Source: Amphirosellinia nigrospora (Eukaryota; Ascomycota; Sordariomycetes; Xylariales; Xylariaceae). Taken from it: a stretch of DNA of 64,000 bases. A model generated the notes under the pieces. It was not told where the DNA came from. It did no database searches and worked only from the letters and a program-made list of their open reading frames with translations. The stretch spans positions 8,715,569 to 8,779,568 of the forward strand of contig SCHM01000002.1 of NCBI GenBank assembly GCA_004123355.1, in the 5' to 3' direction. A program made the translations under genes and the position numbers. Shown here piece after piece: positions 53,712 to 63,404 of this stretch (position 1 is its first letter; the number at the start of each line of letters is the position of its first letter).

Positions 53712-54874
53712 TCAAAAGTCTTGCACTACAATACTCGGAGTTAGTTACCGCTATGTCAAGCACGATTTCTGCGATGAGGGTTTAAAACTCATAGACATTA
53801 TCTTGGGCCAGAAGGGAAAACCTGTGATCCAGAAGTTACTTCAACAAGATGAAAATGGCTCTCCGAAAATCACTTACCGCCTGTCTCACCAGTTAGAGGC
53901 CTCTCGACGTCCATTTTCTTCCCTCCCCGCTCTGGACCTGTTTCCTCGTCCTCATCTTCGCTCTCCCCGATCCAGCCAGGCTCCTCGTTGTCAAACCAGG
54001 CCTCTTCCTGCTCTCGTCGTTCAAGCGTATCATACTCGTCGTCTTCGTCAACAATGCGATAGTTGAAGTCATCGTCTCTGCCAGCTACTACAATACTCGG
54101 AGTCAGTATCGCCATTTGAAGTTGATTTGCGAGGGGTTTAGAAGCTTCTAGACACTCTCTTGTCCCAAAGGAGGAAAGTCGATGCTCCGAAAGCTGCCAA
54201 AACAAGTAGAAAATGGTTCCGAGAATCGCTCACTGAATCGAAGCCGTAGGAATTCGTCCCAGTGCGCGCGGCCCTCTTCGGCGGTTTGTGGAGCAAACCG
54301 CATCCCGAGATCGTGTGCCTCCAACGCTTCTAGCTCTTCCCAGCTCATCTCCGTGTCCGGTGCCGAGTGTGGCCCCGGGCACCCGTCGGTGCCAGATGAT
54401 GACGGCCTTGGACAGGATGGATGTGAGATAGGGCTGTTCGTAGACCCGGCCCTCCCTGCGAAGCTATTCTCCTCTAAGCTCCCGCGTCTACTACGGTCGG
54501 CTCCACGCGACGCGTCGTCAGCCAATTTCGAGAGCCGCGCTTCTCCCTGAGGAGATCGACTTCGAGAACACGTCCGAAGCCTTTGGTGCGACCCTCCCTC
54601 TCGCGCTCCTCGGAGATTGAAAGCGCCTGATAACAGCATCATAGAGAAATAGGGTCTGCTAGCTCATGTTCCAATGAGCCAAAGTACGAGGGTGGCGAGA
54701 TAGCCACTCCCGCCGGCGATTGCGCACCCGAATCTGAGCTGCATGTGCCGGGGTCTTAGGCGGTCGTGGTTGAGGTCTCTCGTAAGGAGATGAGGGTAAT
54801 GATGTCGGGGGCGACACGGATGCGCCATCAGGTTGTGGGTGTGACAACTCGAGTGAGCCCAGAAGAGGTGCCAT
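53712..54874 (-). CDS. CCDC97-like protein (DUF2052), with two introner-like introns
   Basis: Homologue of the coiled-coil domain protein CCDC97, associated with the spliceosome in animals; nuclear by inference. It begins MAPLLGSLEL at 54874, followed by a Pro-rich stretch and RRREWLSRHP, then YFGSLEHELADP and YDAVIRRFQSP, a Ser/Pro-rich linker, MSWEELEALEAHDLGMRF and WDEFLRLRF. After intron 1 (54088-54233) comes AGRDDDFNYRIVDEDDEYD and EEAWFDNEEPGW, the diagnostic acidic block. Intron 2 (53726-53877) leads to a four-residue last exon ending VQDF. Both introns give in-frame joins. Upstream of about 54540 the conserved pieces lie in different frames, each offset by what looks like one missing base (near 54690, 54645, 54610 and 54555). 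This is unexpected for a conserved single-copy gene, so sequence error is a real alternative to decay. Confidence 0.75.
53726..53877 (-). repeat. Introner-like intron, copy 1 (CCDC97-like intron 2)
   Basis: 152 bp, donor GTAAGTGATTTTCGG, branch site CTAAC, end AACTCCGAGTATTGTAG. It shares the donor-side GATTYTCGG block and the whole 3' end with copy 2. The middle is more diverged. Confidence 0.8.
54088..54233 (-). repeat. Introner-like intron, copy 2 (CCDC97-like intron 1)
   Basis: 146 bp, donor GTGAGC, core ACTTGTTTTGGCAGCTTTCG, end ACTGACTCCGAGTATTGTAG. By eye it differs from the hydrolase copy at 60901-61047 at about 18 of 147 aligned positions. It splits a codon after its first base and restores the frame between RLRF and AGRDDDF. 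Confidence 0.9.
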
Positions 54875-55412
54875 GATGTCTGGGGTCTGGGAGACAAATA
54901 GATAGATGTTCACTAGGTAGTCTTTTCTTTTTCTTATTGAGTCTGAATATAGAAAGGGATCAGCCAACGCATTCTATAATCAAAAATCAAAAATGCCGAA
55001 AGGTATATATTGTAGGTAGGCACCTATACAGTAGCTTCTGTAGGTGTACCTACCTAGGTACCCACTTAAGGTATATGTACTTAGGTACTTCAATGTTAAG
55101 TAAGGCAAGAAAGCAGAATAAAGAAGGCATAGTAATTGCCTTCAGTACCTTGTTTAAGTTGAAATTTCCAATAAACTATTGTAGAAAGGCTTTCTTTCCT
55201 TCTTCTAGAAGCCATACCTGCCAAATGTTTTGCACCATTCTACGTACCTTGGAACCACCCAACTGCTAATGGCCTGTGTTGGGAGGGAGCTCTCTACAAC
55301 AGCCTTGTAACATCAATATCAGACCTGCATACCTCTTTGAATAGTTCAAGGCTGTTGCTACTTCTTTCTCTTATGGTTCCCTCATATCACAAGCTCTGCC
55401 CGTCAACGCATC
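54875..55412. promoter_or_regulatory. Divergent promoter region with TACCTA/TAGGTA repeats
   Basis: Lies between the CCDC97-like gene (minus) and the DUF2293 gene (plus). At 55012-55092 the words TAGGTA and TACCTA recur many times and form the palindromes TACCTAGGTA and GGTACC-like cores. The array could be a shared regulatory site or a small intergenic repeat. No TATA box is obvious. Confidence 0.45.
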
Positions 55413-56607
55413 ATGAAGGGCAAGTCTGCTTCACGACGCGCCTTGACAAGGTCACAAGGCGAATCCAAAATCAAAACACAACGTAGAAATCCAACTATCT
55501 TGCCAATCCTTCCTCGGAGTCGAAAAGGCAAATATACCACTAAAGAGAGCAGGACAAAGTCTAGAACTGGGCGGGTTGTGAAAAAGATACCGCAAGCTAC
55601 CCCAGCCACAGCCTCTCGACACTGCATGACACTCCGAAGCAAGAGTACACATATATCAACAAACACCCAAGACGCCATAGCTCTTGACAGCGCACTGACG
55701 ACAGTGCCCCGACTTGCAGAAATATCCAGCCAGCCTGCCCTCTCGACAACAGAACCTGTTGTTCGCGCTTCATCAATGATGCCTGAAGGCTACAGATTCG
55801 TTTCGAAAGGCGACCCTTATGTGACTCGGAACTGTCGAGACCGGACTCGGCGAGCCCGACAAGTTGTCTACGCTGTTACCGACGACAAGAAGAAACCGGT
55901 TGGCATTCGAGTGCCTACGCTTATCTACGCCGCAGTCGTAGAATCAGCCGTTGCTACATCGGATCGCCGACGACTGATAGTCAAAAAACAAGACGAGGAC
56001 TTGGAGAGGCGCTTTAGAGAAGCAAGTAAGTGCTACATATAGCTAGATACTCCGCCGTTATGCACATTCCAGAGATTTCTGTCGGCTTCGCGTCCATACT
56101 TTGTCGAGGACTGTCCGGAACTCCCATGCACCTCCAGTCTCTCACGTCCGGTCTTGGGTTTAGCGGCGAAGGCTAATCGTTGTAGTTCTAGCACGGTTCC
56201 CGCGCATACCACCCGAGGAGCTTCGCGTGATTATTCGTCATGCCACAGTCAAAAGAGGGGGTCGTGTCGGTCGTACTGGAAGAATAGAAATGCCAGAAAA
56301 GGCGTTTCTGGCCGTCCAAGCCCACATCCGGCATAACAAAACAGACTATGAGAACTTGCTAAGGGGAGGAACTAAGCGCGAAGCCGCAAGAAGCCTCACG
56401 GCCCATGTTGTCTTTGGCATACTTGACGAATGGGGACCGGTGACTACAAGACGCGTAGTTGAAACGGAAAGAAAGTCGACTTCTAGGAAATTTACCCAGA
56501 GAACAAGGGGTAGCACCACGCTCCTGAAGTCCACAGGAAGGATCACCAAACGGTCTAAACGAGCAAGGCTCGTAGATTGGACTGCAGTGACCTCGATGAA
56601 ACCATGA
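55413..56607 (+). CDS. DUF2293-domain protein
   Basis: A fungal family of unknown function. Exon 1 is 55413-56025 and exon 2 is 56186-56607; the intron has donor GTAAGT, branch GCTAAT and acceptor TGTAG, and the joined coding length (1035 nt, 344 codons plus stop) stays in frame. The N-terminal 125 residues are basic and Ser/Thr/Arg-rich, likely unstructured and perhaps nuclear. Next comes MPEGYRFVSKGDPYVTRNCR and a GIRVPTLIYAAVVE stretch. The DUF2293 core follows after the splice: ARFPRIPPEEL, IIRHATVKRGGRVGR, AHIRHNKTDYENLLRGG and FGILDEWGP. The tail is again Arg/Lys-rich. This gene looks intact, in contrast to several neighbours. It is divergent from the CCDC97-like gene. Confidence 0.8.
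56026..56185 (+). other. Ordinary intron of the DUF2293 gene
   Basis: 160 bp, similar in size to the introner-like introns, but without their core or 3' end apart from a general ...TTGTAG. An earlier acceptor at 56161 would leave the conserved frame; the acceptor at 56185 keeps it. Confidence 0.65.
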
Positions 56608-58227
56608 TTGTGAGCCTAGGTAATGCAGCCAAGGGCCAGGATGACTTCTCTGCCCACTCCGGCTTCTGCCAACGCTGCTATGATAAGCTGGGAGCTGAAA
56701 TTTTTGGAAGCCGAAAACGTCCCAAGCAGGGATAAGCTTGGAGACGTCTAAAGACCCAAGTCGCAGCGCCCGGCCGCTCTTATCCAACCCATCATATTGT
56801 CTCTTAACTCAGTCTGACTGACCCTGTATCAAAATATGCCCCCCCGAACCCCCAACATACGCACAACCAGAATCAACAACCAAGCCGTAAGATTAATGAC
56901 AAACTCGCTCACAGGCAGAGATTTTCTAGGCTTGGCTACATGCCGTCCGCCTGTTCGCCTGGGAGGAAAATTCGGTGCTATGTAACCAATTCACGGTGAA
57001 AATACTTCTGACATAATGCACGTGCTGCATTAGCATCCGCAGCGGCAAGGCCTTACACAGCACAAGATTAAACGATTTGTTTATCAACAAAAGTTTGTCT
57101 ACCAGTCCTCATTCCAGTCAGGATCATGCAGCGATGTTGTGACGGAGGGAGGACCTCAGACACGTTGCGGAGGAAGAATATGGCCCCGGAGTTCACATGT
57201 ATGTTGTAGCACAACCTGTATTTCCTGATCTGTTTATAGGGATCAAACTACATGATCTCCTTTCGAACAGTGTTATGGGATGTCAATCTCAATTGAACAG
57301 CTTGGCGGATCGCGTCAAGGCTATTGATTAAGTATGCGGAGGCACAGCACTAGGTGTGCTAGAATAGAGACGTCCTGCTATGGTAGCCTAGAGAGAGGCT
57401 GTATTGTTTACTCAGATTTTGCGGGTTCAACCACATAGCGAAAAAGGATCCTGTCATCCCGCATTCGTCAGGTGATAATAACAATGATCAATCCTGAAGA
57501 TAATCCCCACCTCTCTCGAGAAGAAAGAGCCGAACGCCGACAATATGAGTCTAACCATGCTGATGATACCGTGAATGATACCAGCTCTATAAGACAATGA
57601 CTCAATAGTTAACAAGATCGGGTGTGGTTTTCAATGGGCTCAGATCCTGCCCCGGGATTACCACTCCTTTCAACGCCGTGGAACTCCCCGGCCCCGGACT
57701 GACAGCCGGACAATTCGGATGTCAGCTTTCATACTTGATCAAGAACCCGATATCACCCGTCCAAATTGCGATCTGACTAGGTCGCGTCGCTTGTTTGATC
57801 GCTCACGGGTTTTTCCCGTAGTTGTGTGGTGCCTCGATCCGATTTTCCCGCTAACATAAGCCGTATTTTGGGCGCTTATTCCACTTAGTGCTCATATGCA
57901 GGGAAACCCTCATTTGACTCGCGCGCATTATGCATCCCCTTTGACCGTAACGCCGACTTGTACTAGAACTTCCCTTGCTTTAGTCATAGACTATGCTGCA
58001 GATCATAGTATGCGATCGGTTGGTTTCCTCGTGACCACAAGGCCATACACATCATACTCGTTTATTGGAGATGATATTGCGGGCTCACGACGGTGTACAA
58101 AAGAAAGGGAGACCCCCACAGCTATAGGTTTTTGTTCTTTTCCTAACAGAGCATAACCAACACCAAAAATCTCCACAGTGACTACGAAACCCAAGATAGT
58201 ACCAAGTATTCGATTACCATTCTCAAT
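56608..58227. other. Intergenic, no recognised gene
   Basis: A 38-codon frame starting near 57487 (MINPEDNPHLSREERAE) has a coding-like composition and may be the stub of a lost gene. The 86-codon frame at 57896-58156 is unrecognised. Nothing else can be supported. Confidence 0.45.
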
Positions 58228-59064
58228 ATGACTGTCCTCGAGATCGCCCTACCAAACGTCAAGCCAGATCCGGCCCTCATCGAAGAGGCTCTGAAAACGC
58301 TGACGCCGCCATTCGTAAGGAACTTGAATGGAGCGGGTGTCCTGAATGGACTGCGCGGCGCCTTCGCGACGGAGAATGGTCGAGACATTAGCAATGAGTT
58401 CAGAGAGATTCTGCTCTTGGGTGCGCCCCCCCCTCTTCTGTGCCCGTCTCATTCCGCTCTCAGTTCAATCACTCACAGACTACAGAATGGCCCACCATCC
58501 AACACTTCAAGGATTTTGTCGTCTCCCCGGCTATCTCGAGTTCGCGGGCCAGATGAAGGAAAAATACGCCGCCGGGCCGCCGGAGCTGAAGATCTTCGAG
58601 ACCGGCGGCGATGTATCCTCGCTATTCGGGCCCGAACCGGTCCTCGAGTACCTCGTCGTCAAGGTCAAGGACGCCTCGGAGGCAGGGGTGCAGAGCGCGT
58701 TGCAGAAGCTGGAGTCCGGGCTCTCCCAGCTCGGTAGCTCCAGGGCAGCCGTCAGGAAAAGCTCGAACCTCGCCACGCAGGAGATCGCAGTCGTGAGCCT
58801 GTACGGAAGCGATGCCGTAAGTACCCGAGTTGTCCATGTATAGATCTGCCTATATGGCCGCACCGCATCCTTCATACGGCCGTATGGTAGCAGAGAGGCG
58901 TTCTCGGTTACTCGGCATAGGCATTCACTAACTTGGAGACGCAGGAACTCGAAAATGCCAAGGCATCGACGGCTCGGCAGCAACTCCTAGCTGAGATTGC
59001 TAAGATAGCCGACGTAACGAGCCTGGTTGCACATGTCAAGAAAGTACTCCCTCTCGCCGACTAG
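58228..59064 (+). CDS. Probable dimeric alpha/beta-barrel (ABM-like) protein
   Basis: Small protein of about 230 residues with no signal peptide or membrane segment. Exon 1 (58228 to about 58419) begins MTVLEIALPNVKPDPALIEE. A short intron of about 60 bp follows, then EWPTIQHFKDFVVSP, GYLEFAGQM and FGPEPVLEYLVVKVKDAS, an intron at 58817-58944 (donor GTAAGT, branch CTAAC, acceptor GCAG), and a last exon ending VKKVLPLAD. The pattern of a beta strand, a W-x-S/T-x-E/Q-x-F helix start and a second strand recalls antibiotic-biosynthesis-monooxygenase-like folds, but no catalytic residue identifies a reaction. The second part is read in a different frame after VVSP at a CCCC run near 58528, so one base may be missing. 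The assignment is by structural pattern only. Confidence 0.45.
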
Positions 59065-59651
59065 TAGCTGGTTCTGCAACAGGAGTAACATGTCCCCTAT
59101 GTAAAAAACCAAACAGATCTCGATGGGTTCGCCTCTCCGCTCAAGCTTTCATATACTAGGCATGTCTTGTATGTAATATACATCACTCGAAGAATTGAAT
59201 ACAATATCGTCTATACAGACTAAATGTGGACTTGAGAAGAACTATGATGCTAAGAATGGAGATTATTGTTTTATGACTTGTATGTGAAACGTGGGATCAC
59301 AACAGATTACGTCGCGATAGAAGCCTGCCTGTGCTCCCCAAAGTCCATGAGTGACATTGATTGTTGATGACGAATCAATGGGGCCATGTCTCCGCACGCA
59401 CGCCCTTCCACCTCGGCTATGACATTGATCTGCACCTGCATCGCGAGTCCTCATCCTCAATTAAGTCCAAATATAAATAGACACCTGGAATATACAGTAG
59501 CACTAAGCGAGGGTCAGGTGTTAGCTATTCATTCTTACATACGAAGACAAATTATCTCTTAGCCTGCAACAGTGTAGTGCTGAGCAGTCCGATTTTCCAT
59601 TCTCTAATCTCCTAGCAAGCTCATATTCGGGCTGAGCGGCAGTGCTTTGCC
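59065..59651. other. Intergenic, probable promoter of the hydrolase gene
   Basis: No gene. Short AT-rich stretches around 59460-59500 (AAATATAAATAG) could serve as a TATA-like element for the downstream gene; this is a guess from position. Confidence 0.4.
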
Positions 59652-61144
59652 ATGGCCCAATCTCAACCACCAGAACAGCTGAGGGGATTCGAAGGTCTGC
59701 ACCCCGGGACATACACTACACCTGGTGACAGTGTCCTCTCCTACTCGCACACGCCAGCGTCGCGACACAAGCAAGGAACCCCAATCGTGGTTTTACTTCA
59801 CGGCTGGCCGCAAACAAGATATATCTGGCGGTATGCTGTGCCGGTACTCCTGGAGAGGGGCTGCACGCTTTTTGTGCCGGACCTGCCTGGCTATGGATAT
59901 AGCACCATGTCGAAGGTTCCGGCATCAGACGTAGGCGCCAAATCCGAGCATGACCGAGTCAGGTAAGTCGCTGGCGTGTCTTGTTCCCCTCTTGACCTGT
60001 CGCCGAGACATGAATTGCCTTAACAGGCATATTCTGCTCTCGTAACCCCTGGAAACTCACAAAATCCCGAGAAATCCTTACTATAAGTAGAAATCTTTAT
60101 TGACTTTGCAGCGTTGGATACGGAATTCTGTCAGCATTACGCGCAGTGTACGGTGGTGGCAACTCCTCTGCGCATGACGGAGATGAACTCAAAGTCGTGC
60201 TGATAGGCCACGACAGAGGAGGCCGCGTGACGCAACGCCTGGTCACATCTTCCTCGGCCTCATCTCTCCCTATCCCACAATCTCTGAACATCCGCATTCT
60301 CGGGGCGATGCTCCTGGATATTGTCCCCTATAGCGCGCAATGGAGTGCACATGCTAATCCGCGAGCCTCGACCAAGTACTGGCACTGGACCTTCCTACCG
60401 TCTACATTTAGCGTACCCATGATCACCTCGGTGAGTAATACTTTGCTCTATTTTCTTCTTGATTTGGCACCTTTTTAGAGCACGTGATATCTATCTTGGG
60501 ATAGGAGAATGACTAGACTTCCAAAACTCTCGCAAATCACATTCTACATGGCGATCACTGACTTGGGCTGTTGCTAGTATGGCGGTGGCCGGTTCTGTCG
60601 TGAGATCCTAGCCTCGGTTGTAGGGAGTAATGAGGCCGGACGCGAGAGCTTATACGCGGACGGCGCCGTCGAGCATTATGCAAGCCTTTACGAGCGAGAG
60701 GAGGTGATCCGCGGCGCCGCGGCGGATTACAGCTCTGGTGCGGCGGAAGACTGGGATGCTCAGCAAGAGGACATTGCACAGGGACGGAAGATACAGGTCC
60801 CTGTTGTTGTCCTCTACTGCGAGGGTTTGGGTAAGATGCATGGTGACGTCGAGGCGATCTGGAAACAGTGGACGAGCCCCGATGTTAAGCTTCGTGTCCA
60901 GTAAGCAATTCTTGGAACCATTTCCTACTTGTTTTGGCAGCTTTCGGAGCATGAGGTTTCCTCTTTTGGGCCAAGAGAGTTCCAAGAAGCTTCTAAAACC
61001 CTCACAAATCAACTCCAAATGACGATAACTGACTCCGAGTATTGTAGTGCCATGCAAAGCGGCGTGGGTCATTATATGCCAGAGGAAGCGCCAGACGCGA
61101 CTAACAAGCACATTGCGGACTTTTTGGAAGAACTTGGGCTCTAG
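59652..61144 (+). CDS. Alpha/beta hydrolase, haloacetate dehalogenase/epoxide hydrolase type
   Basis: Exons 59652-59962, 60112-60430, 60578-60900 and 61048-61144 join to 1050 nt (349 residues) with every splice in frame. Motifs: HGWPQTRYIW (oxyanion loop), the nucleophile elbow GHDRGGRV with the catalytic Asp near 60206, LDIVPYS, KYWHWTFL (in fluoroacetate dehalogenases a His-Trp pair at this place binds the halide), an acid-bearing VVVLYCEG...GDVEAIWKQW region, and the catalytic His in GVGHYMPEEAPD near the end. It has no signal peptide, so is likely cytosolic. Known members cleave carbon-halogen bonds or epoxides; the natural substrate here is unknown. Introns 2 and 3 belong to the introner-like family; intron 1 is of the same length class but not clearly related. 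The gene looks intact. Confidence 0.88.
59963..60111 (+). other. Hydrolase intron 1 (149 bp)
   Basis: Donor GTAAGTCGC, acceptor ACTTTGCAG. Its length falls in the 146-152 bp class. One stretch (GGAAACTCACAAAATC) resembles AAAACCCTCACAAATC of the introner-like copies, but most of it does not align. It may be an old, diverged member or unrelated. Confidence 0.5.
60431..60577 (+). repeat. Introner-like intron, copy 3 (hydrolase intron 2, diverged)
   Basis: 147 bp, donor GTGAGTAATA, end GGGCTGTTGCTAG. It aligns with copy 4 through GATTTGGCACCTTT (against GTTTTGGCAGCTTT), a CTTGGGATAGGAGAA block, CCAAAACTCTCGCAAATCA and GGCGATCACTGACT. It is clearly older than copies 2 and 4. It lies between codons (phase 0). 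Confidence 0.75.
60901..61047 (+). repeat. Introner-like intron, copy 4 (hydrolase intron 3)
   Basis: 147 bp, donor GTAAGCAATTCTTGG, core ACTTGTTTTGGCAGCTTTCG, branch ACTGAC, end ACTGACTCCGAGTATTGTAG. It is nearly the same as the CCDC97-like intron at 54088-54233, although the host genes are unrelated and on opposite strands. It splits a codon after the second base and joins KLRV to GVGHYMPEEAP in frame. Confidence 0.9.
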
Positions 61145-61515
61145 GCTCCTATAGAGCGGAGTGAGGGATGGTTTCCATAGCGGTTATGCGTCCTTAATCC
61201 TGCTATGTGTAGTCTAGAAGACGTAAAAAATCAGCTTGAGTTGGCATCTATAGAACGGAATTGGTCGACGTTCGTAATTTGGCGTTGCCGCATGGGCAGG
61301 GGGTACCAGCCAACCTCGATACTTTATAAGTGCCTAAGATGAAAGACCATAGTTGCTCGTCTCGCGGACCCCAGTTACGGCTCCAATTGTCGGCTTATTT
61401 CGTAGCCAAAAGGGGAGACGAAAAGCAGAGGATTGCGCTTCGCGAGCACCAAGACGTCGTCTCATTGTAAAGCGCATAGTGGATACGACTTGCGAGGAGC
61501 AGACATCAACAGACG
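61145..61515. other. Convergent intergenic region
   Basis: Between the 3' ends of the hydrolase and the CENP-O-like gene. No feature recognised. Confidence 0.5.
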
Positions 61516-62464
61516 TCAATGGCTCTCTAGACGCATAGTGACCTCTTCAACACGAGACGCCCCGCCTAAAAACCGCCTCACCGTCTCGTGATCCTGTCCA
61601 TTGTCCCCTTGTACAACCATTTTAACTACCTCTCCATCGTCGTTCATGACCAGGCGACCAGACCGACCATCACGCCACTGTAGGCTGATTTGTCTTGCTT
61701 CAGCATCCGCGGCACTGATATCGATTATGTCCGTCCCTGACTCGTGGTCCGAGGCCTTCTTAGAGCCCAGACCAGCGACCTTTTTCATATCACCAATGAC
61801 GGCGGCGCGGTTGTGATAGCGGACCAGCTCTCTGCGCAGAGCGCGAGCGAAGCACGACAGATGCTGCTTCTTGGGTTATCCGCGTCGTCATCATCGCCAT
61901 TGGAGGTGGGCAGAGGCAAATGTCTCGCAGCGAGGGCCGACAGTGGTATACACTGGGGCACGGTATGGCGATGGACGCGCAGATGGCGGCGGTCGGCGTA
62001 TGGTCGGTTTAGCATGACGTAGTAGGGTCGAGCAAATTTGGTCTTTGACACGATCTCAAAGCGAAGGCCGAGGACGTTCCCGTGGTCGACAGCGTTGGGA
62101 TCGGGGTCATTGACCTTGAATGTGGTGATGGAGGCGCATGCGCGGTACAGACAACGCTGCTTGTGCGCGCCTTGCGCCGCGCATCGCGCGAGGAGCTTCT
62201 GCTTGGTTATATCGCTGGTCTCGGATGATTGTGATTGGAGCATCTGGCGCGTTGCATCGGCCGTCATCAACGTTGCCGTTTGCAGCCTGACGTCGTTCTT
62301 CAATGAGTCGACTGCGTGCTTGTTAGCATCCTCGCCATACGTAAAAGTAAACAAAGCTCGGGAGCAGCGTCGGTTCCCGTACCCTGTGCTCTAAGTTTCG
62401 CAATTTCATCGTGCAATCTGTCTGCCACGGAGAGCTCGGGGGATTGGGACGACCGAGTAGCCAT
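61516..62464 (-). CDS. CENP-O/Mcm21-family kinetochore protein
   Basis: Inner-kinetochore (CCAN/COMA complex) component at centromeres. It starts MATRSSQSPELSVADRL at 62464, with a coiled-coil-like N-terminus (DEIAKLRAQ, then VDSLKNDVRLQTATL). The intron at 62312-62382 has donor GTACGG, branch GCTAAC and acceptor GCAG. The family core follows: VLGLRFEIVS, PYYVMLNRPY and HRHTVPQCIPLSALAARHL, then FARALRRELVRYHNRAAVIGDM and a C-terminal beta-rich part (QWRDGRSGRLVMNDDGEVVK). Between the DDDDADN linker and FARALRREL the frame changes near 61870-61890 without room for an intron, so one base appears missing in a repetitive GAT/GAC stretch. A broken kinetochore gene would be surprising, so a sequence error is likely. 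Divergent from the acetyl-CoA transporter gene. Confidence 0.8.
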
Positions 62465-63404
62465 GTTGATGTGACAAGAGTTGATTCCAGTTGTTGATGT
62501 TGTTGTCACTTTAGGTATGTTTTGAATACCCGGTTGGTAGCTGTGCTGCTCAGATACTCTCGATAGTGCCTGGCTAGGACCAATGACGGGGCCAAATTGG
62601 GCGGGGTTTAGGCCAGGTAACTTCCGAGAATTGCCAGCCGGAAGGCCAAAGTAGGATAGGTAACATATCAAGATTGTGGGTTGGTGCATCTCTCGGATCC
62701 TCTTCACAGGGGTCTTAGCCCTGCAGATAAATACAAGTAAGGAAGAGGTAGACAGGTACCTCCAGGCCAGAACCAGACAGTACTGCTTTGAAATTGGAAG
62801 CCAGTTAGCCGCCCCATCTCTCTCCGGAGAGAACACTTTTCAAGCTCTAGTTGGTTTCGAGGGATGAGATTGTCCGTTATGGCCTGAAGCGTCTGTTCTC
62901 TTCGTTAGGTATACACTTGCCTTGCCTTGCAACCTTCTGTCCCTGCCTCTTCTCGGGGTTTTTTTCTTCTTCTTCCCACTGTCCGCTCGTTCCGGGATTG
63001 CCTGTCCCAGATTCCACATCCACATCCAAATCGGCGTCACCACACAACTATTTACGTAGTGCGCTACGTAAATGAGTCGCGAAAGGCCACATTTACCTAT
63101 TGTTTTCTGTGTCTAATAGTACTTGTCTCGGTCCTTGTTGCGTATCTCCTCAAATAAAAGAAAGATATTTTTTTGAAACGGCATACCATTTGCTTGCCCG
63201 TCGTCGGTACACTTATACTTAGGAGGGGCACAGGCACAGTCTATTTTCAGCTACTTTAGTAAGACGAACTTTTTGATAGCACTTGGCAATAATCACTCGC
63301 CCGTACTGTACGCCACGTGCGACGAAACCTTCCAAGCTCGCCCAGCGCGACCCTGCCCATTAACACTCCCTTCGCCTACTACACAAGCCACGGCACAAGC
63401 ACGA
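62465..63404. promoter_or_regulatory. Divergent intergenic region with pyrimidine tracts and a TACGTA palindrome
   Basis: Shared upstream region of the CENP-O-like gene (minus) and the acetyl-CoA transporter (plus). It holds a CT-rich stretch at 62920-62985, typical of fungal promoters. An inverted repeat at 63050-63073 has 10-bp arms ATTTACGTAG and CTACGTAAAT around TGCG, with TTACGTA cores like bZIP sites, followed directly by TGAGTCG, one base from the Gcn4/CpcA-type TGAGTCA. No open frame of interest. Confidence 0.55.
63050..63073. promoter_or_regulatory. Inverted repeat with TTACGTA cores
   Basis: Two 10-bp arms (ATTTACGTAG and CTACGTAAAT) separated by four bases. Each arm holds a TACGTA half-site typical of bZIP factors. 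It lies about 330 bp upstream of the transporter start and about 590 bp upstream of the CENP-O-like start. Confidence 0.5.

Noticed and set aside
60738-61022. Frame ending in CFGSFRSMRFPLLGQES, similar to a peptide read from 54148-54642
   Set aside because: The similarity is intron read-through of the introner-like sequence, not a shared protein domain.
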